Shown piece after piece: positions 1 through 7,080 of a DNA stretch of 35,943 nucleotides; position 1 is the first letter of the stretch, and every line of letters begins with the position of its first letter. The position numbers and the translations under genes are program-made. The notes under the pieces are model-generated. The model saw only the letters and a list, made by a program, of their open reading frames with translations. It searched no databases and was not told the DNA's origin. Source of the DNA: Williamwhitmania taraxaci (GTDB lineage: Bacteria > Bacteroidota > Bacteroidia > Bacteroidales > Williamwhitmaniaceae); assembly GCF_900096565.1 (NCBI RefSeq), contig NZ_FMYP01000044.1:1-35943 (forward strand). The letters are read 5' to 3'.

Positions 1-143
1 GTTGCTTTCAGCTGTCGGACATAGTAATTTACCGTATTGCGGTGTATGGCTAAACTTGAAGAACAGCTGCGGTTGCTTTCTCCTTTGATTTTTAACTGAA
101 TTAATTGTCGTACATCCATGATATCTATCTTCTTTGCGGCCAT
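1..143 (-). CDS. istA: IS21-family transposase IstA, N-terminal fragment (cut by window edge)
   Basis: Reading the minus strand from ATG at 143 gives an open frame that runs off the window at position 1. It starts MAAKKIDIMDVRQLIQLKIK and continues through a helix-turn-helix-like stretch with AIHRNTVNYYVRQLK. This is the N-terminal DNA-binding region of IS21-family IstA transposases; the DDE catalytic core would lie outside the window. The frame points away from three terminal repeats at 214-281, as expected for the first gene of an IS21 element. The start is chosen because the MxxxKIDIMDVRQLIQLK pattern is typical of this family's N-terminus. Only about 47 residues are visible, so completeness of the element cannot be judged. 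Confidence 0.8.
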   Translation of the reverse strand, partial: MAAKKIDIMDVRQLIQLKIKGESNRSCSSSLAIHRNTVNYYVRQLKA

Positions 144-198
144 ATCCCTGATTTAAGTTTCAGCGATAAGATAGAAATCATTCCTTTCAAGAGCCTAA

Positions 199-846
199 AT
201 GCACCTAAAAAAGTGGCACAACTTCGACCGAAACGCCTGGCACAACTTGAACCGAAATGGGTGGCACAACTTCGACCGTTTTATCTACTTTATACTTTCG
301 AAAGAATTAAGAAATGGAGACATCATATTCCAAACATCAAAATCGAGACAAAGCAAAGCGATACAACTTGCGACAGGCTCGAAATATAGCCATATGGGAA
401 TCGTTTATAATGAAAATGGGAAATTATATGTTTACGAAGCTGTTCAACCTGTAAAACTGACTCCTTTTGAAGAATGGGTTAATCGTGGTGAGAGAAGACA
501 TTTTGTAGTAAAAAGGTTAAAGGATGCTGAAAGTGTTCTAGATTCAGAGACATTAAGAAAGATGAAGAAAGTTGGAGAGAAATACAATGGGAAAAACTAT
601 GATATATATTTTGAATGGTCAGATGAGAAAATTTATTGTTCCGAACTCGTTTGGAAAATATATAAGGAAACAACAGGTATTGAAATTGGAAAATTACAAC
701 ATCTATCGGATTTTAATTTAAGTAATGAAGTCGTGAGGAAAATAATGAAAGAAAGGTATGGAGAGAAAATTCCACTCGATGAAAATGTTATTTCCCCTGT
801 TTCTATGTTTGAATCGGACAAACTGACAACTATAATTGATAAATAA
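199..846 (+). CDS. YiiX/YebB-like NlpC/P60-superfamily cysteine hydrolase, 5'-truncated by IS insertion
   Basis: From about residue 35 the frame carries a YiiX-like (permuted NlpC/P60, peptidase C92-type) domain. RNGDIIFQTS is followed by the catalytic His in SHMGIVY (residue 65) and the catalytic Cys in YCSELVW (residue 147). Such enzymes act on amide or thioester bonds, usually at the envelope; the substrate here is unknown. The first about 28 codons (ATG at 199) lie inside the IS21 terminal repeats, so the native start and any signal peptide are missing. No in-frame ATG exists between the IS end and the catalytic His. The listed start is only the longest readable frame. The domain is otherwise intact with both catalytic residues, so the insertion is probably recent. 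Function is doubtful unless the IS supplies promoter and start. Confidence 0.65.
   Translation: MHLKKWHNFDRNAWHNLNRNGWHNFDRFIYFILSKELRNGDIIFQTSKSRQSKAIQLATGSKYSHMGIVYNENGKLYVYEAVQPVKLTPFEEWVNRGERRHFVVKRLKDAESVLDSETLRKMKKVGEKYNGKNYDIYFEWSDEKIYCSELVWKIYKETTGIEIGKLQHLSDFNLSNEVVRKIMKERYGEKIPLDENVISPVSMFESDKLTTIIDK
214..281. repeat. Three terminal repeats of the IS21-family element
   Basis: Three copies of a 20-bp motif, TGGCACAACTTCGACCGAAA or close variants, begin at 214, 238 and 262, an exact 24-bp spacing. The second copy has GAACC for CGACC and the last ends in GTTT. IS21-family elements carry several direct repeats near each end that bind the transposase, and these sit between istA and the neighbouring host gene. 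The element's left terminus should therefore lie at or just after about 281. Confidence 0.75.
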
Positions 847-1268
847 AAAACATGTGGTAACCGACCTGCCCCCCAGCTTAGCCCACACGAAAAAGTAACT
901 TCTCCCCTCGCTCCCAACAATTAAAAAAGGTTTGCGCCGATTATAGGGCGCGATATATGCCTACAATTATTCGCTACCAACGGTTGCATTCTACTGCCAG
1001 AATAATTAATACAGCATTGCCCATAAAAAATAATAGCACAGCCTATTGCTTCGTATAATAAAATATCCATAACTTTCATGTGGCTATTCAATTACTACAC
1101 CAATGAAAGTTGGAATACACAAGGCGAGGCAGTGTTTTGGTGCTATTTCCGGTAGACTCTCGCACTCTTTTTCGCTTCCCACTCCAGCCATTTACCTGCC
1201 CTAACACCCCTTGCATCGGAAACAACACCACCTCTGCCGGTGGTTCACCGCCAACCTATTTTTAGCTG
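847..1268. other. Intergenic region with a decayed duplicate and a short inverted repeat
   Basis: No convincing gene. At about 878-908 the sequence closely matches the stop codon and downstream pyrimidine run of the small gene at 1665-1805 (both have AAAAGTAACT followed by CTCCC and CGCTCCC). It looks like a degraded copy of that gene's 3' end. AACTTTCAT (1071-1079) is inverted as ATGAAAGTT (1103-1111). AAAGTTGGAATA occurs here (1106-1117) and again at 1621-1632, also hinting at an old duplication. Confidence 0.45.
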
Positions 1269-1534
1269 CCGAGCATGCTCGGTATCCTGAAACAAATTCA
1301 TTTTGCCGTACCGAGCATGCTCGGTACCATAAAATGATTTCACTTTGCCGTACCGAGCATGCTCGGTACCATAAAATGATTTCACTTTGCCGTACCGAGC
1401 ATGCTCGGTACCATAAAACGATTTCATTTTGCCGTACCGAGCATGCTCGGTACCATAAAACGATTTCACTTTGCCGTACCGAGCATGCTCGGTACCATGA
1501 AATGAATTCATTTTGCCCTGCCGAGCATGCTCGG
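1269..1534. repeat. Array of seven palindromes at exact 42-bp spacing
   Basis: The perfect palindrome CCGAGCATGCTCGG occurs seven times, starting at 1269, 1311, 1353, 1395, 1437, 1479 and 1521. In most copies it extends to TACCGAGCATGCTCGGTA. The 28-bp segments between them are also conserved (CCATAAAA, GATTTCA, TTTTGCCGTA) with a few substitutions, and the outer units are more divergent. Because 42 is divisible by three, long open frames exist on both strands; I treat these as by-products. Each palindrome could form a hairpin in RNA or a cruciform in DNA. The interspersed segments are copies of each other, so this is not a CRISPR. Confidence 0.9.
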
Positions 1535-1664
1535 TACATCCACTACAGCTTTACACGCGCTTTCCGAATCACCTATCACCGCATTTTGTTGCCAAACGAG
1601 GCTAGTCAGGAGCACATAGCAAAGTTGGAATATGCATATAATAGTAACTTAAAAATGTAAGAAA

Positions 1665-1805
1665 ATGCCAAACTTATCCCATTTACCAAACTCCGCCATA
1701 GGCACAGCAAGCGAGCGCATCGAGGAGCGCATCGAGGAGCGCATTCAAAAAGTACTCCGCAACTCGCGCCACAACAGCCGCCCTAAGCCCGACGAGGAAA
1801 AGTAA
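1665..1805 (+). CDS. Small charged protein with ERIE repeats (46 aa)
   Basis: An ATG at 1665 opens a 46-residue frame: MPNLSHLPNSAIGTASERIE, then EERIEERIQKVLRN and a basic, Pro-containing tail ending PKPDEEK. A 12-bp tandem repeat encodes the ERIE units, predicting a short charged helix. The frame ends 12 bp before a strong intrinsic terminator, which supports real transcription. A degraded copy of its 3' end lies near 878-908, so it may belong to a repeated small-gene family. No known domain is recognised. It could instead be an RNA gene using the same terminator. Confidence 0.45.
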   Translation: MPNLSHLPNSAIGTASERIEERIEERIQKVLRNSRHNSRPKPDEEK

Positions 1806-1817
1806 CTCCTCCCACCG

Positions 1818-1852
1818 CTCCCCGCAAATCCTGACTTGCGGGGAGTTTATTT
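1818..1852 (+). terminator. Intrinsic terminator after the 46-aa gene
   Basis: CTCCCCGCAA (1818-1827) pairs perfectly with TTGCGGGGAG (1836-1845) across an 8-nt loop, followed by TTTATTTT. Confidence 0.85.
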
Positions 1853-2032
1853 TGCAGAATATATTCCCGCCGGAGCAGTGGAAGGATGAGAAAGGTAAAA
1901 TTACTGGATGATGATATGAGAAAAAATATTCTACCTTTGAAATACAAACCCAAACAAAACTTGGCTTAGCACGCCAAAATGGTACGCTAAACCAAACAAA
2001 GGTTGGGTAATAAACGAGTAAGCGGTAATTAT

Positions 2033-2590
2033 ATGATGAAATTTCCTAAACTAAATATTGATACCATCTTCGACGTTTACGACAAAGATGAACTGCTCCT
2101 CAAGTTGAGAGAACTAAAGTTCTTTTGTTTTTTAAGGGGTAGACTAAATTGCTATGTAACTGATGGAGATGAAATAGTAACCCACATATCGTTTCTTGAT
2201 AAATTAGATCTAATTCAAAAGTTAGAATTATTGGGCGTTAAAATTATCTGGCTGAGCACTAGTGATCAAATTTCCTATGGTAAACCATGGCCAGAAAACT
2301 TAAATTACCCGACTCCTAGTCATTTATTTCCTGACATTGCAGAACCTAGTAAACAAATAATATTTGATGAAGAGGTTCTTATTTACATTTCCGACAATTA
2401 TTTTTCCATTTACATATCCAATTCTGATAGGGAGAATTGGTGGAAGGTAAACTACAATCAAATAGCCACTGCAAAGAAATTAGAAGTGAAGCGAATAGAG
2501 TTAGAATTACATAAACATGTAACCCTTGATGGACAAAAAGAATACGGTAGATATATCAATAGGTATCATTACCCTGGAATATTTGAATAA
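2033..2590 (+). CDS. Hypothetical protein (185 aa)
   Basis: I do not recognise this protein. The frame is open from 2003, but ATG at 2033 (MMKFPKLNID) or the next codon is a more natural start, because the preceding ten codons look non-coding. The product is soluble, with no signal peptide or membrane segment. It is rich in aromatic and acidic residues, with a Trp pair (DRENWWKVNY) in the C-terminal third and an E/K-rich helix before a Tyr/His-rich tail ending YHYPGIFE. The gene is AT-rich compared with the downstream hydrolase gene and stands alone, consistent with recent gain. It resembles stand-alone immunity-type or cargo proteins only in size and composition, which is not evidence of function. 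Confidence 0.6.
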   Translation: MMKFPKLNIDTIFDVYDKDELLLKLRELKFFCFLRGRLNCYVTDGDEIVTHISFLDKLDLIQKLELLGVKIIWLSTSDQISYGKPWPENLNYPTPSHLFPDIAEPSKQIIFDEEVLIYISDNYFSIYISNSDRENWWKVNYNQIATAKKLEVKRIELELHKHVTLDGQKEYGRYINRYHYPGIFE

Positions 2591-2695
2591 AAGGATGACA
2601 GATGAATAAATAACTACCGCTAATAAATAGGACTTTAAGCGGTACGAAGTGCCCAGCGAGAACCCCAAAGGGCTCATAAGCGAAGCGAATAACGC

Positions 2696-2713
2696 CCGAT
2701 TGAGCTACATCCC
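2696..2713 (-). other. tRNA 5'-half-like fragment
   Basis: On the minus strand this 18-nt stretch reads GGGATGTAGCTCAATCGG, matching the acceptor 5' strand and start of the D-arm of a bacterial tRNA. No matching D-stem 3' strand, anticodon arm or T-arm follows, so it is not a tRNA gene. It may be a remnant left by an element that integrated at a tRNA, or coincidence. Confidence 0.3.
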
Positions 2714-2764
2714 AGGTTCAATGGATTCTTTATTAAAGGGGTTTTAAAACTAACAGCAACCATT

Positions 2765-3526
2765 ATGTTTACAAAAGCAATAGTTCGAAAGCCTTGTGCT
2801 GAAATGATTAATGGTATTACTACCGCCAACTTAGGGAAACCCAATTTTGAGATTGCTCAAAATCAGCACGCTTTATACATAGAAGCGTTACGTTCCTGTG
2901 GTCTTAAAGTAAGCGTTTTGGAAGCCGATTCGAGGTTTCCCGATTCAACGTTTATAGAAGACTCGGCTGTTTGCACACCTCATTGTGGAGTAGTAACTAA
3001 CCCGGGGAATCTGGCTCGAAGAGGCGAACGCGATGCAATGTTCAATGTCTTAGCAGAGTTTTACCCCAACGTGCATGAGATTGTCTCACCCGGAACGTTA
3101 GATGCCGGAGATGTAATGATGGTGGGCTCAAATTACTACATTGGGCTTTCGGAACGAACCAACGAACATGGCGCAAACCAGCTGATCCAGATTTTAAGGA
3201 GCTACAACTTGAATGGCATTCCTGTAAAAATGGATAAGATGCTCCATCTGAAAACAGGCCTTTCGTATCTCGAGAACAACAACCTACTAATTACGCATCA
3301 ATTTATTAACGATCCCACTTTTGATCAATTCAACAAGATCGTAATTGAACCCGAAGATGCCTATTCGGCCAATAGCCTGTGGGTGAATGGAACCGTACTG
3401 GTGCCGAAGGGTTATCCTCGAACATTAGAGAAGATCAAGAACCTAGGATATACAACCATAGAGGTAGATACATTTGAATTTAGAAAGTTGGATGGAGGCT
3501 TAAGCTGCTTATCGCTGAGGTTTTAA
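2765..3526 (+). CDS. Dimethylarginine dimethylaminohydrolase (DDAH) family protein
   Basis: The 253-residue product matches the guanidino-group-modifying (arginine deiminase/DDAH) superfamily and is close to bacterial DDAH in length. Recognisable motifs are FIEDSAV with acidic substrate-binding residues near residues 63-66, LDAGDVM, the catalytic His in HLKTGLSY (His161), and the nucleophilic Cys in DGGLSCLSLRF (Cys248). These positions are nearly the same as His162 and Cys249 of Pseudomonas aeruginosa DDAH. The enzyme would hydrolyse methylated arginine, or a related guanidino compound, to citrulline and an amine in the cytoplasm. All catalytic residues are present. The gene is not in an obvious operon. 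A related amidinotransferase or deiminase specificity cannot be excluded. Confidence 0.85.
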   Translation: MFTKAIVRKPCAEMINGITTANLGKPNFEIAQNQHALYIEALRSCGLKVSVLEADSRFPDSTFIEDSAVCTPHCGVVTNPGNLARRGERDAMFNVLAEFYPNVHEIVSPGTLDAGDVMMVGSNYYIGLSERTNEHGANQLIQILRSYNLNGIPVKMDKMLHLKTGLSYLENNNLLITHQFINDPTFDQFNKIVIEPEDAYSANSLWVNGTVLVPKGYPRTLEKIKNLGYTTIEVDTFEFRKLDGGLSCLSLRF

Positions 3527-3771
3527 TTCGATGTTTTAAATTGATGTCGAAAACCCATTTAACAAAGGGCAATTGGCTCAGAAATTCTACTATATGAAAG
3601 TTTTTACTACTTTAGTTTCGGCTAAATTTGCATTAAGTCGGGAGAGAATAAGTGAAGGATCGGCTTACTGTTTCGTTGAGAATAGGGCGTTTCCATATTA
3701 AAGCGGATGGTGGCAGCTTCACGCAGGATCAAGCGAAAGTGTAATGTATTTGTCGTAATTAAATGGACACC

Positions 3772-4344
3772 ATGAAACAATTCATACTCACCAGCATACT
3801 ACTCGTTTTTTTAAGTACTTCACTGGCGGCACAATGCGCCGATGCCTTTCGTAACAAGTATGTTATTGTGCTGGATATCCAGAAGTACTTTACCGACAAT
3901 GCCCCCGACAGCACCACTGCAAGGTTGATTGCTGCAGTAAATACAGTAATTAGCAAGGCCGATAAGGACAAGGTGATTTACGTGAAGACGATAATGAAAA
4001 CCCTCTCTTTCACATTAAGGGGGATTAAGGTGGATACCGTGGCCAACCATGAGTTTTGCAAAGACCTCCAAATTGTGAATAAGCACATCTTTATCAAGGA
4101 TGAGGCCAATGCCTTTACGACGAAAAGGATAGCCAACTTCCTGAGAAATCACGATGCCAAGGATATCATCATTGTTGGGTTGCTGGCCGAGCAGTCTGTA
4201 TCGAGTACCGCGCTGGGCGGATTGGAGTTAGGATACAATATCTATGTAGTGCCCGCAGCCATCATGGGAAAGACTGCCGAAAGCAAAGCCGACGCCATCG
4301 ATCAGCTTAAACGCAAAGGAGTAATAATTCTCGGGGAAAAATAA
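3772..4344 (+). CDS. Exported isochorismatase-fold protein lacking the catalytic Cys
   Basis: The fold is recognisable from VIVLDIQKYF (Asp35 of the catalytic triad), HIFIKDEANAF (Lys109) and the strand-loop before GGLELGYNIYVVPAA. In the classical cysteine hydrolase triad (Asp, Lys, Cys) the nucleophile follows the GLxxxxC pattern. Here that segment reads GLLAEQSVSSTA, with Ser142 at the Cys position. The protein may be catalytically inactive, a binding protein, or use altered chemistry. The start is set at 3772 because MKQFILTSILLVFLSTSLAA is a clear signal peptide; three extra codons (ATG at 3763) precede it. Most isochorismatase-fold hydrolases are cytosolic, so export is itself uncommon. 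It is followed by a LuxR-type gene on the same strand, but no shared operon is evident. Confidence 0.7.
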   Translation: MKQFILTSILLVFLSTSLAAQCADAFRNKYVIVLDIQKYFTDNAPDSTTARLIAAVNTVISKADKDKVIYVKTIMKTLSFTLRGIKVDTVANHEFCKDLQIVNKHIFIKDEANAFTTKRIANFLRNHDAKDIIIVGLLAEQSVSSTALGGLELGYNIYVVPAAIMGKTAESKADAIDQLKRKGVIILGEK

Positions 4345-4491
4345 AATATCGTCACCAGCTGATTTCTCCGCCAGCAAGATCGATAGGTTGCCACTGTGAT
4401 TCCGACTATTGAGTTACCTCGCCTTTATTCTTTCAACCGAAAAAACTACCGCAGTAGCCATGTATACTATTGCCTCATATTGATATATTCC

Positions 4492-4499
4492 CTACCTTT
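4492..4499 (+). promoter_or_regulatory. Possible Bacteroidota -7 box for the LuxR-type gene
   Basis: TACCTTTA fits the TAnnTTTG-like -7 element, with ATTG about 20 bp upstream as a weak -33 element. It lies about 40 bp before ATG 4538. Visual match only. Confidence 0.3.
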
Positions 4500-4537
4500 A
4501 AGCACAGCTATATTGTTTTATCAACAAGCCGCAAACA

Positions 4538-5116
4538 ATGATAAAACTTGCCATTATTCATTTCCCGAAAGGACTGCGCCTTGACGACAAGAAGAACCAA
4601 GGAATTAGAATGTCTGCCTTTGTAGCCCCGCCTTTTGTAGCTCCCCCCGACCGCCTACCCAGTAACTATACCATCTCATATATCGATCTAGCCCTTTCAC
4701 AGGAGCAGGAGCAAGCACTTCTCCACCTCATTAGGGGACACCAGGAGTTAGAGAATGGCCATCACCTCACCACTCAAATAAGTTTGGAGCCTCTTGCTTC
4801 GTTGGCGGAATCGAGGGATAGGGCGCTTATCAGCAGCCAAGAAAAGGCACTTCGCGGTTTAACCCTGATGAGCGAGTTTATTCACAGCCTCCGTTCCTGC
4901 GCCGGAAATAAGCAAAAGATGCTCAGTCTTTCCTCCCGCGAAATCGAAATTATGGTGCAACTCTCCCTTGGCCTCTCAAACAAGGCGATTGCCAATAAGC
5001 TTTTTATAAGCACGAACACGGTAAAAAACCACACTAAGAATATTTATGCCAAACTAGGCGTAAGGAACCGAATTGAGGCCCTCCGCATATTCCACTCTGT
5101 TCATCCAGACAGATAA
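4538..5116 (+). CDS. LuxR-type helix-turn-helix transcriptional regulator
   Basis: The C-terminal about 60 residues form a GerE/LuxR-type DNA-binding domain. [20 protein letters not shown] is followed by [32 protein letters not shown], with the recognition-helix pattern TVKNHxxNIYxKLGVxxRxEA intact. The N-terminal about 125 residues match no receiver, PAS or autoinducer domain that I recognise. They contain a repeated [10 protein letters not shown] stretch and a Gln/Glu/His-rich region, so the sensing mode is unknown. ATG 4538 gives 192 residues; ATG 4610 (MSAFVAPP) is an alternative that would discard a weakly conserved-looking leader. The gene ends directly at a strong hairpin terminator. 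It is the only regulator upstream of the radical SAM and DUF2589 regions, so it may control one of them; that is inference from position. Confidence 0.8.
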   Translation: MIKLAIIHFPKGLRLDDKKNQGIRMSAFVAPPFVAPPDRLPSNYTISYIDLALSQEQEQALLHLIRGHQELENGHHLTTQISLEPLASLAESRDRALISSQEKALRGLTLMSEFIHSLRSCAGNKQKMLSLSSREIEIMVQLSLGLSNKAIANKLFISTNTVKNHTKNIYAKLGVRNRIEALRIFHSVHPDR

Positions 5117-5138
5117 AAATAGCCCTAATGGGCTATTT
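5101..5138. repeat. 38-bp direct repeat, copy 1 (left edge of the radical SAM segment)
   Basis: This 38-bp stretch covers the last codons of the LuxR-type gene and its terminator. It is repeated at 7219-7256 with only two differences (positions 6 and 8 of the repeat). The two copies bracket the PepSY-like/radical SAM segment. Confidence 0.85.
5117..5138 (+). terminator. Intrinsic terminator after the LuxR-type gene
   Basis: AAATAGCCC (5117-5125) pairs with GGGCTATTT (5130-5138) across TAAT. The hairpin is AT-flanked and probably works in both directions. The same hairpin recurs at 7235-7256. Confidence 0.75.
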
Positions 5139-5508
5139 CAATTAATAATTCGCCACACTAACTTGCATTCGTGTTAATCTTCAGAAGAAGAGATAGCTTT
5201 ACCTTTCCCTGACGGAAGATAAACACGATGTGCATGAAAGTGGAACTAAAGATGATCAATCGTGTAACAATTGGCTTGATAAATGGGGCATTTACAACCG
5301 ATGACCAATCCTGAATAATTAATGAACACCCAAATACTAACCTTATAAAGACAGGAAAGGAGGATAAATGACTAGAGCAGGACCCAAAAAGAAAAATAGG
5401 GTTTAATTGGCATTGGAACCAATCAAACCCCAACAAGGTGTAATCACACACCTATCAATTAAAAAAATCAAAAACAAAGTAAGAGAAATAATTCTAAAAA
5501 ACAGTATC
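5139..5508. other. Intergenic region with a very short SD-led reading frame
   Basis: No clear gene. A strong AGGAGG at about 5358-5363 precedes ATG 5368 and a 12-codon frame (MTRAGPKKKNRV) ending at 5406. Such a perfect Shine-Dalgarno is unusual for Bacteroidota, so this could be a leader peptide or chance. The sequence before ATG 5509 is A-rich, which is a usual translation-start context in this phylum. Confidence 0.3.
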
Positions 5509-5982
5509 ATGAAAACTTCAGACTTATTGGCTCAAGTAAAAGAAAAAACAGGTGTATCTTGTATTGGGTTAGAGAGAAAAATTGCACGTATTCGCCATAA
5601 TGTAGGTAGTAACATAGCAGATATCCAAGGATGGGATGTTGTTGTGCGAGGTAACGATGGAAGTTGCATGGAATACTATGTTGCGCAACCACCAATGATG
5701 GGAATGACACAACCACAGCCTATCAGTTGCCCACTTGGAATTATCGCTTTTGACGATTATAAAATCGACATTAAAGAGGCTATTGAAATTTTCAAAACCC
5801 AAAATGGTGGAGACAAATTCACCGAGATATCACTCAGTTGGCCATTGGTGCATCCTGCAGCACCTGAGCCATTCTGGCATTTCAGAACCAACCTTGGACA
5901 CACTGTAGTTATTGGTGCAAATTCAGGCCAGGTAAAGGGATTTCCTACCAATGTTATTCTGTATATGGCTAAACCTAAATAA
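5509..5982 (+). CDS. PepSY-like protein upstream of a radical SAM enzyme (157 aa)
   Basis: The C-terminal half has a PepSY-like pattern: IDIKEAIEIFKTQNGGDKFT, then EPFWHFRTNLGHTVVIGANSGQV, i.e. a helix followed by strands ending in a G(N/D)SGxV turn. The N-terminal half is helical with three Cys residues in total (SCIGLE, GSCMEY, ISCPLG) and a Met/Pro-rich segment (PPMMGMTQPQP). There is no signal peptide. ATG 5509 (MKTSDLLAQVK) is preferred over the upstream in-frame ATG 5407, whose 34 extra codons lie in A-rich leader DNA. A strong terminator follows at once, and a radical SAM/SPASM gene starts 66 bp downstream. By analogy with other SPASM pairs this protein could be the enzyme's substrate or partner; that is inference. 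Confidence 0.65.
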   Translation: MKTSDLLAQVKEKTGVSCIGLERKIARIRHNVGSNIADIQGWDVVVRGNDGSCMEYYVAQPPMMGMTQPQPISCPLGIIAFDDYKIDIKEAIEIFKTQNGGDKFTEISLSWPLVHPAAPEPFWHFRTNLGHTVVIGANSGQVKGFPTNVILYMAKPK

Positions 5983-5990
5983 CCAACACA

Positions 5991-6029
5991 AGCGACCGGA
6001 GAAGCAATTTTCCGGTCGCTATCTTTTTT
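5991..6029 (+). terminator. Intrinsic terminator between the PepSY-like and radical SAM genes
   Basis: AGCGACCGGA (5991-6000) pairs perfectly with TCCGGTCGCT (6011-6020), followed by ATCTTTTTT. It lies inside the presumed two-gene unit and may set a high ratio of the first product to the enzyme. Confidence 0.85.
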
Positions 6030-6048
6030 CAAAACAAAGACGTCGCCG

Positions 6049-7080
6049 ATGGAACCGAATAACCACACTCCAATACACTGCGTTTGGGAGTTAACCTTAC
6101 AGTGCAACATGAACTGCCTCCATTGCGGATCAAGAGCAGGTCATAAGCGCGAAAATGAACTATCGAATGAAGAGGCACTGCATGTGGCCGACGAACTCAT
6201 AGCCCTTGGCTGTAAGTATCTATCCCTAATTGGAGGCGAAGTATTTCTTTATAACGGATGGGAGAAGATTGCTCGTAGGCTTACCGACAACGGTGTTACC
6301 GTGAATATGATCACCAATGGATATCTGATGAACGACAAGCAGGTTGAAGAAATTCGCTACGCCAACCTCGCCAACGTTGCGCTCTCCATCGATGGGATGG
6401 AAGAAAACCATAACCGTATACGAAACAATTCCCGATCGTTTGCTCGCCTCAAGCAAACGATGGATCGCCTATATATGGAGAAAATCCCAATGGGAGTAAA
6501 CACCACATTACTCAACAGCAATATTGGTGATGTTGAAGAACTATACCACTATATTATAAACAACAATGTGAAGATTTGGCAACTGCAGCTGGCAAATCCA
6601 ATGGGTAATTTTAGCGATAACAAAAACCAGCAAATCAGTCTTGAGAATATAAAGTGGCTCACCTCATTTATCAGACAGAAGCGCGAAGAGAACAAAATAA
6701 CGATTTATACTGGCGACAATATTGGCTACTACGGCGAAAACGAAAGGTTTATTAGAGGAATACCCGGCACCATTGGCTATTGGTCGGGGTGCCAAGCCGG
6801 ACTGACCGTTGTTGGTATTGACAGCATTGGAAATGTAAAAGGGTGTGAATCGCTATACGACGATTCATTTATTGAGGGCAACCTCCGCATCGAAAGGCTT
6901 TCAACCATATGGCATAAGGATGGAAACTTCGCTTACAATAGAAATTTTGACAAATCCCTCCTAACCGGGAAATGTAAGGAATGCGACATGGGGGCGTTTT
7001 GCCGGGCTGGTTGCCGAGGAGCATGCTTCTTTACCAAAGGCAAATTGCACGAGAATGCCTACTGCGTATATAACGAATAG
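6049..7080 (+). CDS. Radical SAM/SPASM domain enzyme
   Basis: The 343-residue product has the radical SAM cluster motif CNMNCLHC (Cys19, Cys23, Cys26), followed by the GGE-type motif (LIGGEVFLY), TNGYLM and the VALSIDGME strand. The C-terminus carries a SPASM-type Cys-rich region: SGCQAG, KGCESLYDD, CKECDMGAFCRAGCRGAC and a final Cys near AYCVYNE, enough to hold auxiliary iron-sulfur clusters. Family members include peptide-modifying enzymes (PqqE, AlbA types) and anaerobic sulfatase maturases; no sulfatase is visible here. The Cys-rich tail and the upstream small protein behind a terminator favour a protein- or peptide-modifying role. The substrate is not established. The gene lies within the segment bracketed by 38-bp direct repeats. 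Confidence 0.85.
   Translation: MEPNNHTPIHCVWELTLQCNMNCLHCGSRAGHKRENELSNEEALHVADELIALGCKYLSLIGGEVFLYNGWEKIARRLTDNGVTVNMITNGYLMNDKQVEEIRYANLANVALSIDGMEENHNRIRNNSRSFARLKQTMDRLYMEKIPMGVNTTLLNSNIGDVEELYHYIINNNVKIWQLQLANPMGNFSDNKNQQISLENIKWLTSFIRQKREENKITIYTGDNIGYYGENERFIRGIPGTIGYWSGCQAGLTVVGIDSIGNVKGCESLYDDSFIEGNLRIERLSTIWHKDGNFAYNRNFDKSLLTGKCKECDMGAFCRAGCRGACFFTKGKLHENAYCVYNE

Noticed and set aside
1269-1534. CRISPR array
   Set aside because: The segments between palindromes are copies of each other, the repeat is only 14-18 bp, and no cas genes are nearby.
1201-1660. Repeat proteins encoded on either strand of the 42-bp array (up to 149 aa)
   Set aside because: A period divisible by three keeps several frames open on both strands at once; start regions are not gene-like.
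2640-2715. Complete tRNA gene on the minus strand
   Set aside because: Only the first 18 nt fit; no anticodon or T-arm can be formed.
4396-4584. 62-aa gene upstream of the LuxR-type regulator
   Set aside because: It overlaps the regulator's start in another frame and the likely promoter region, with no protein-like features.
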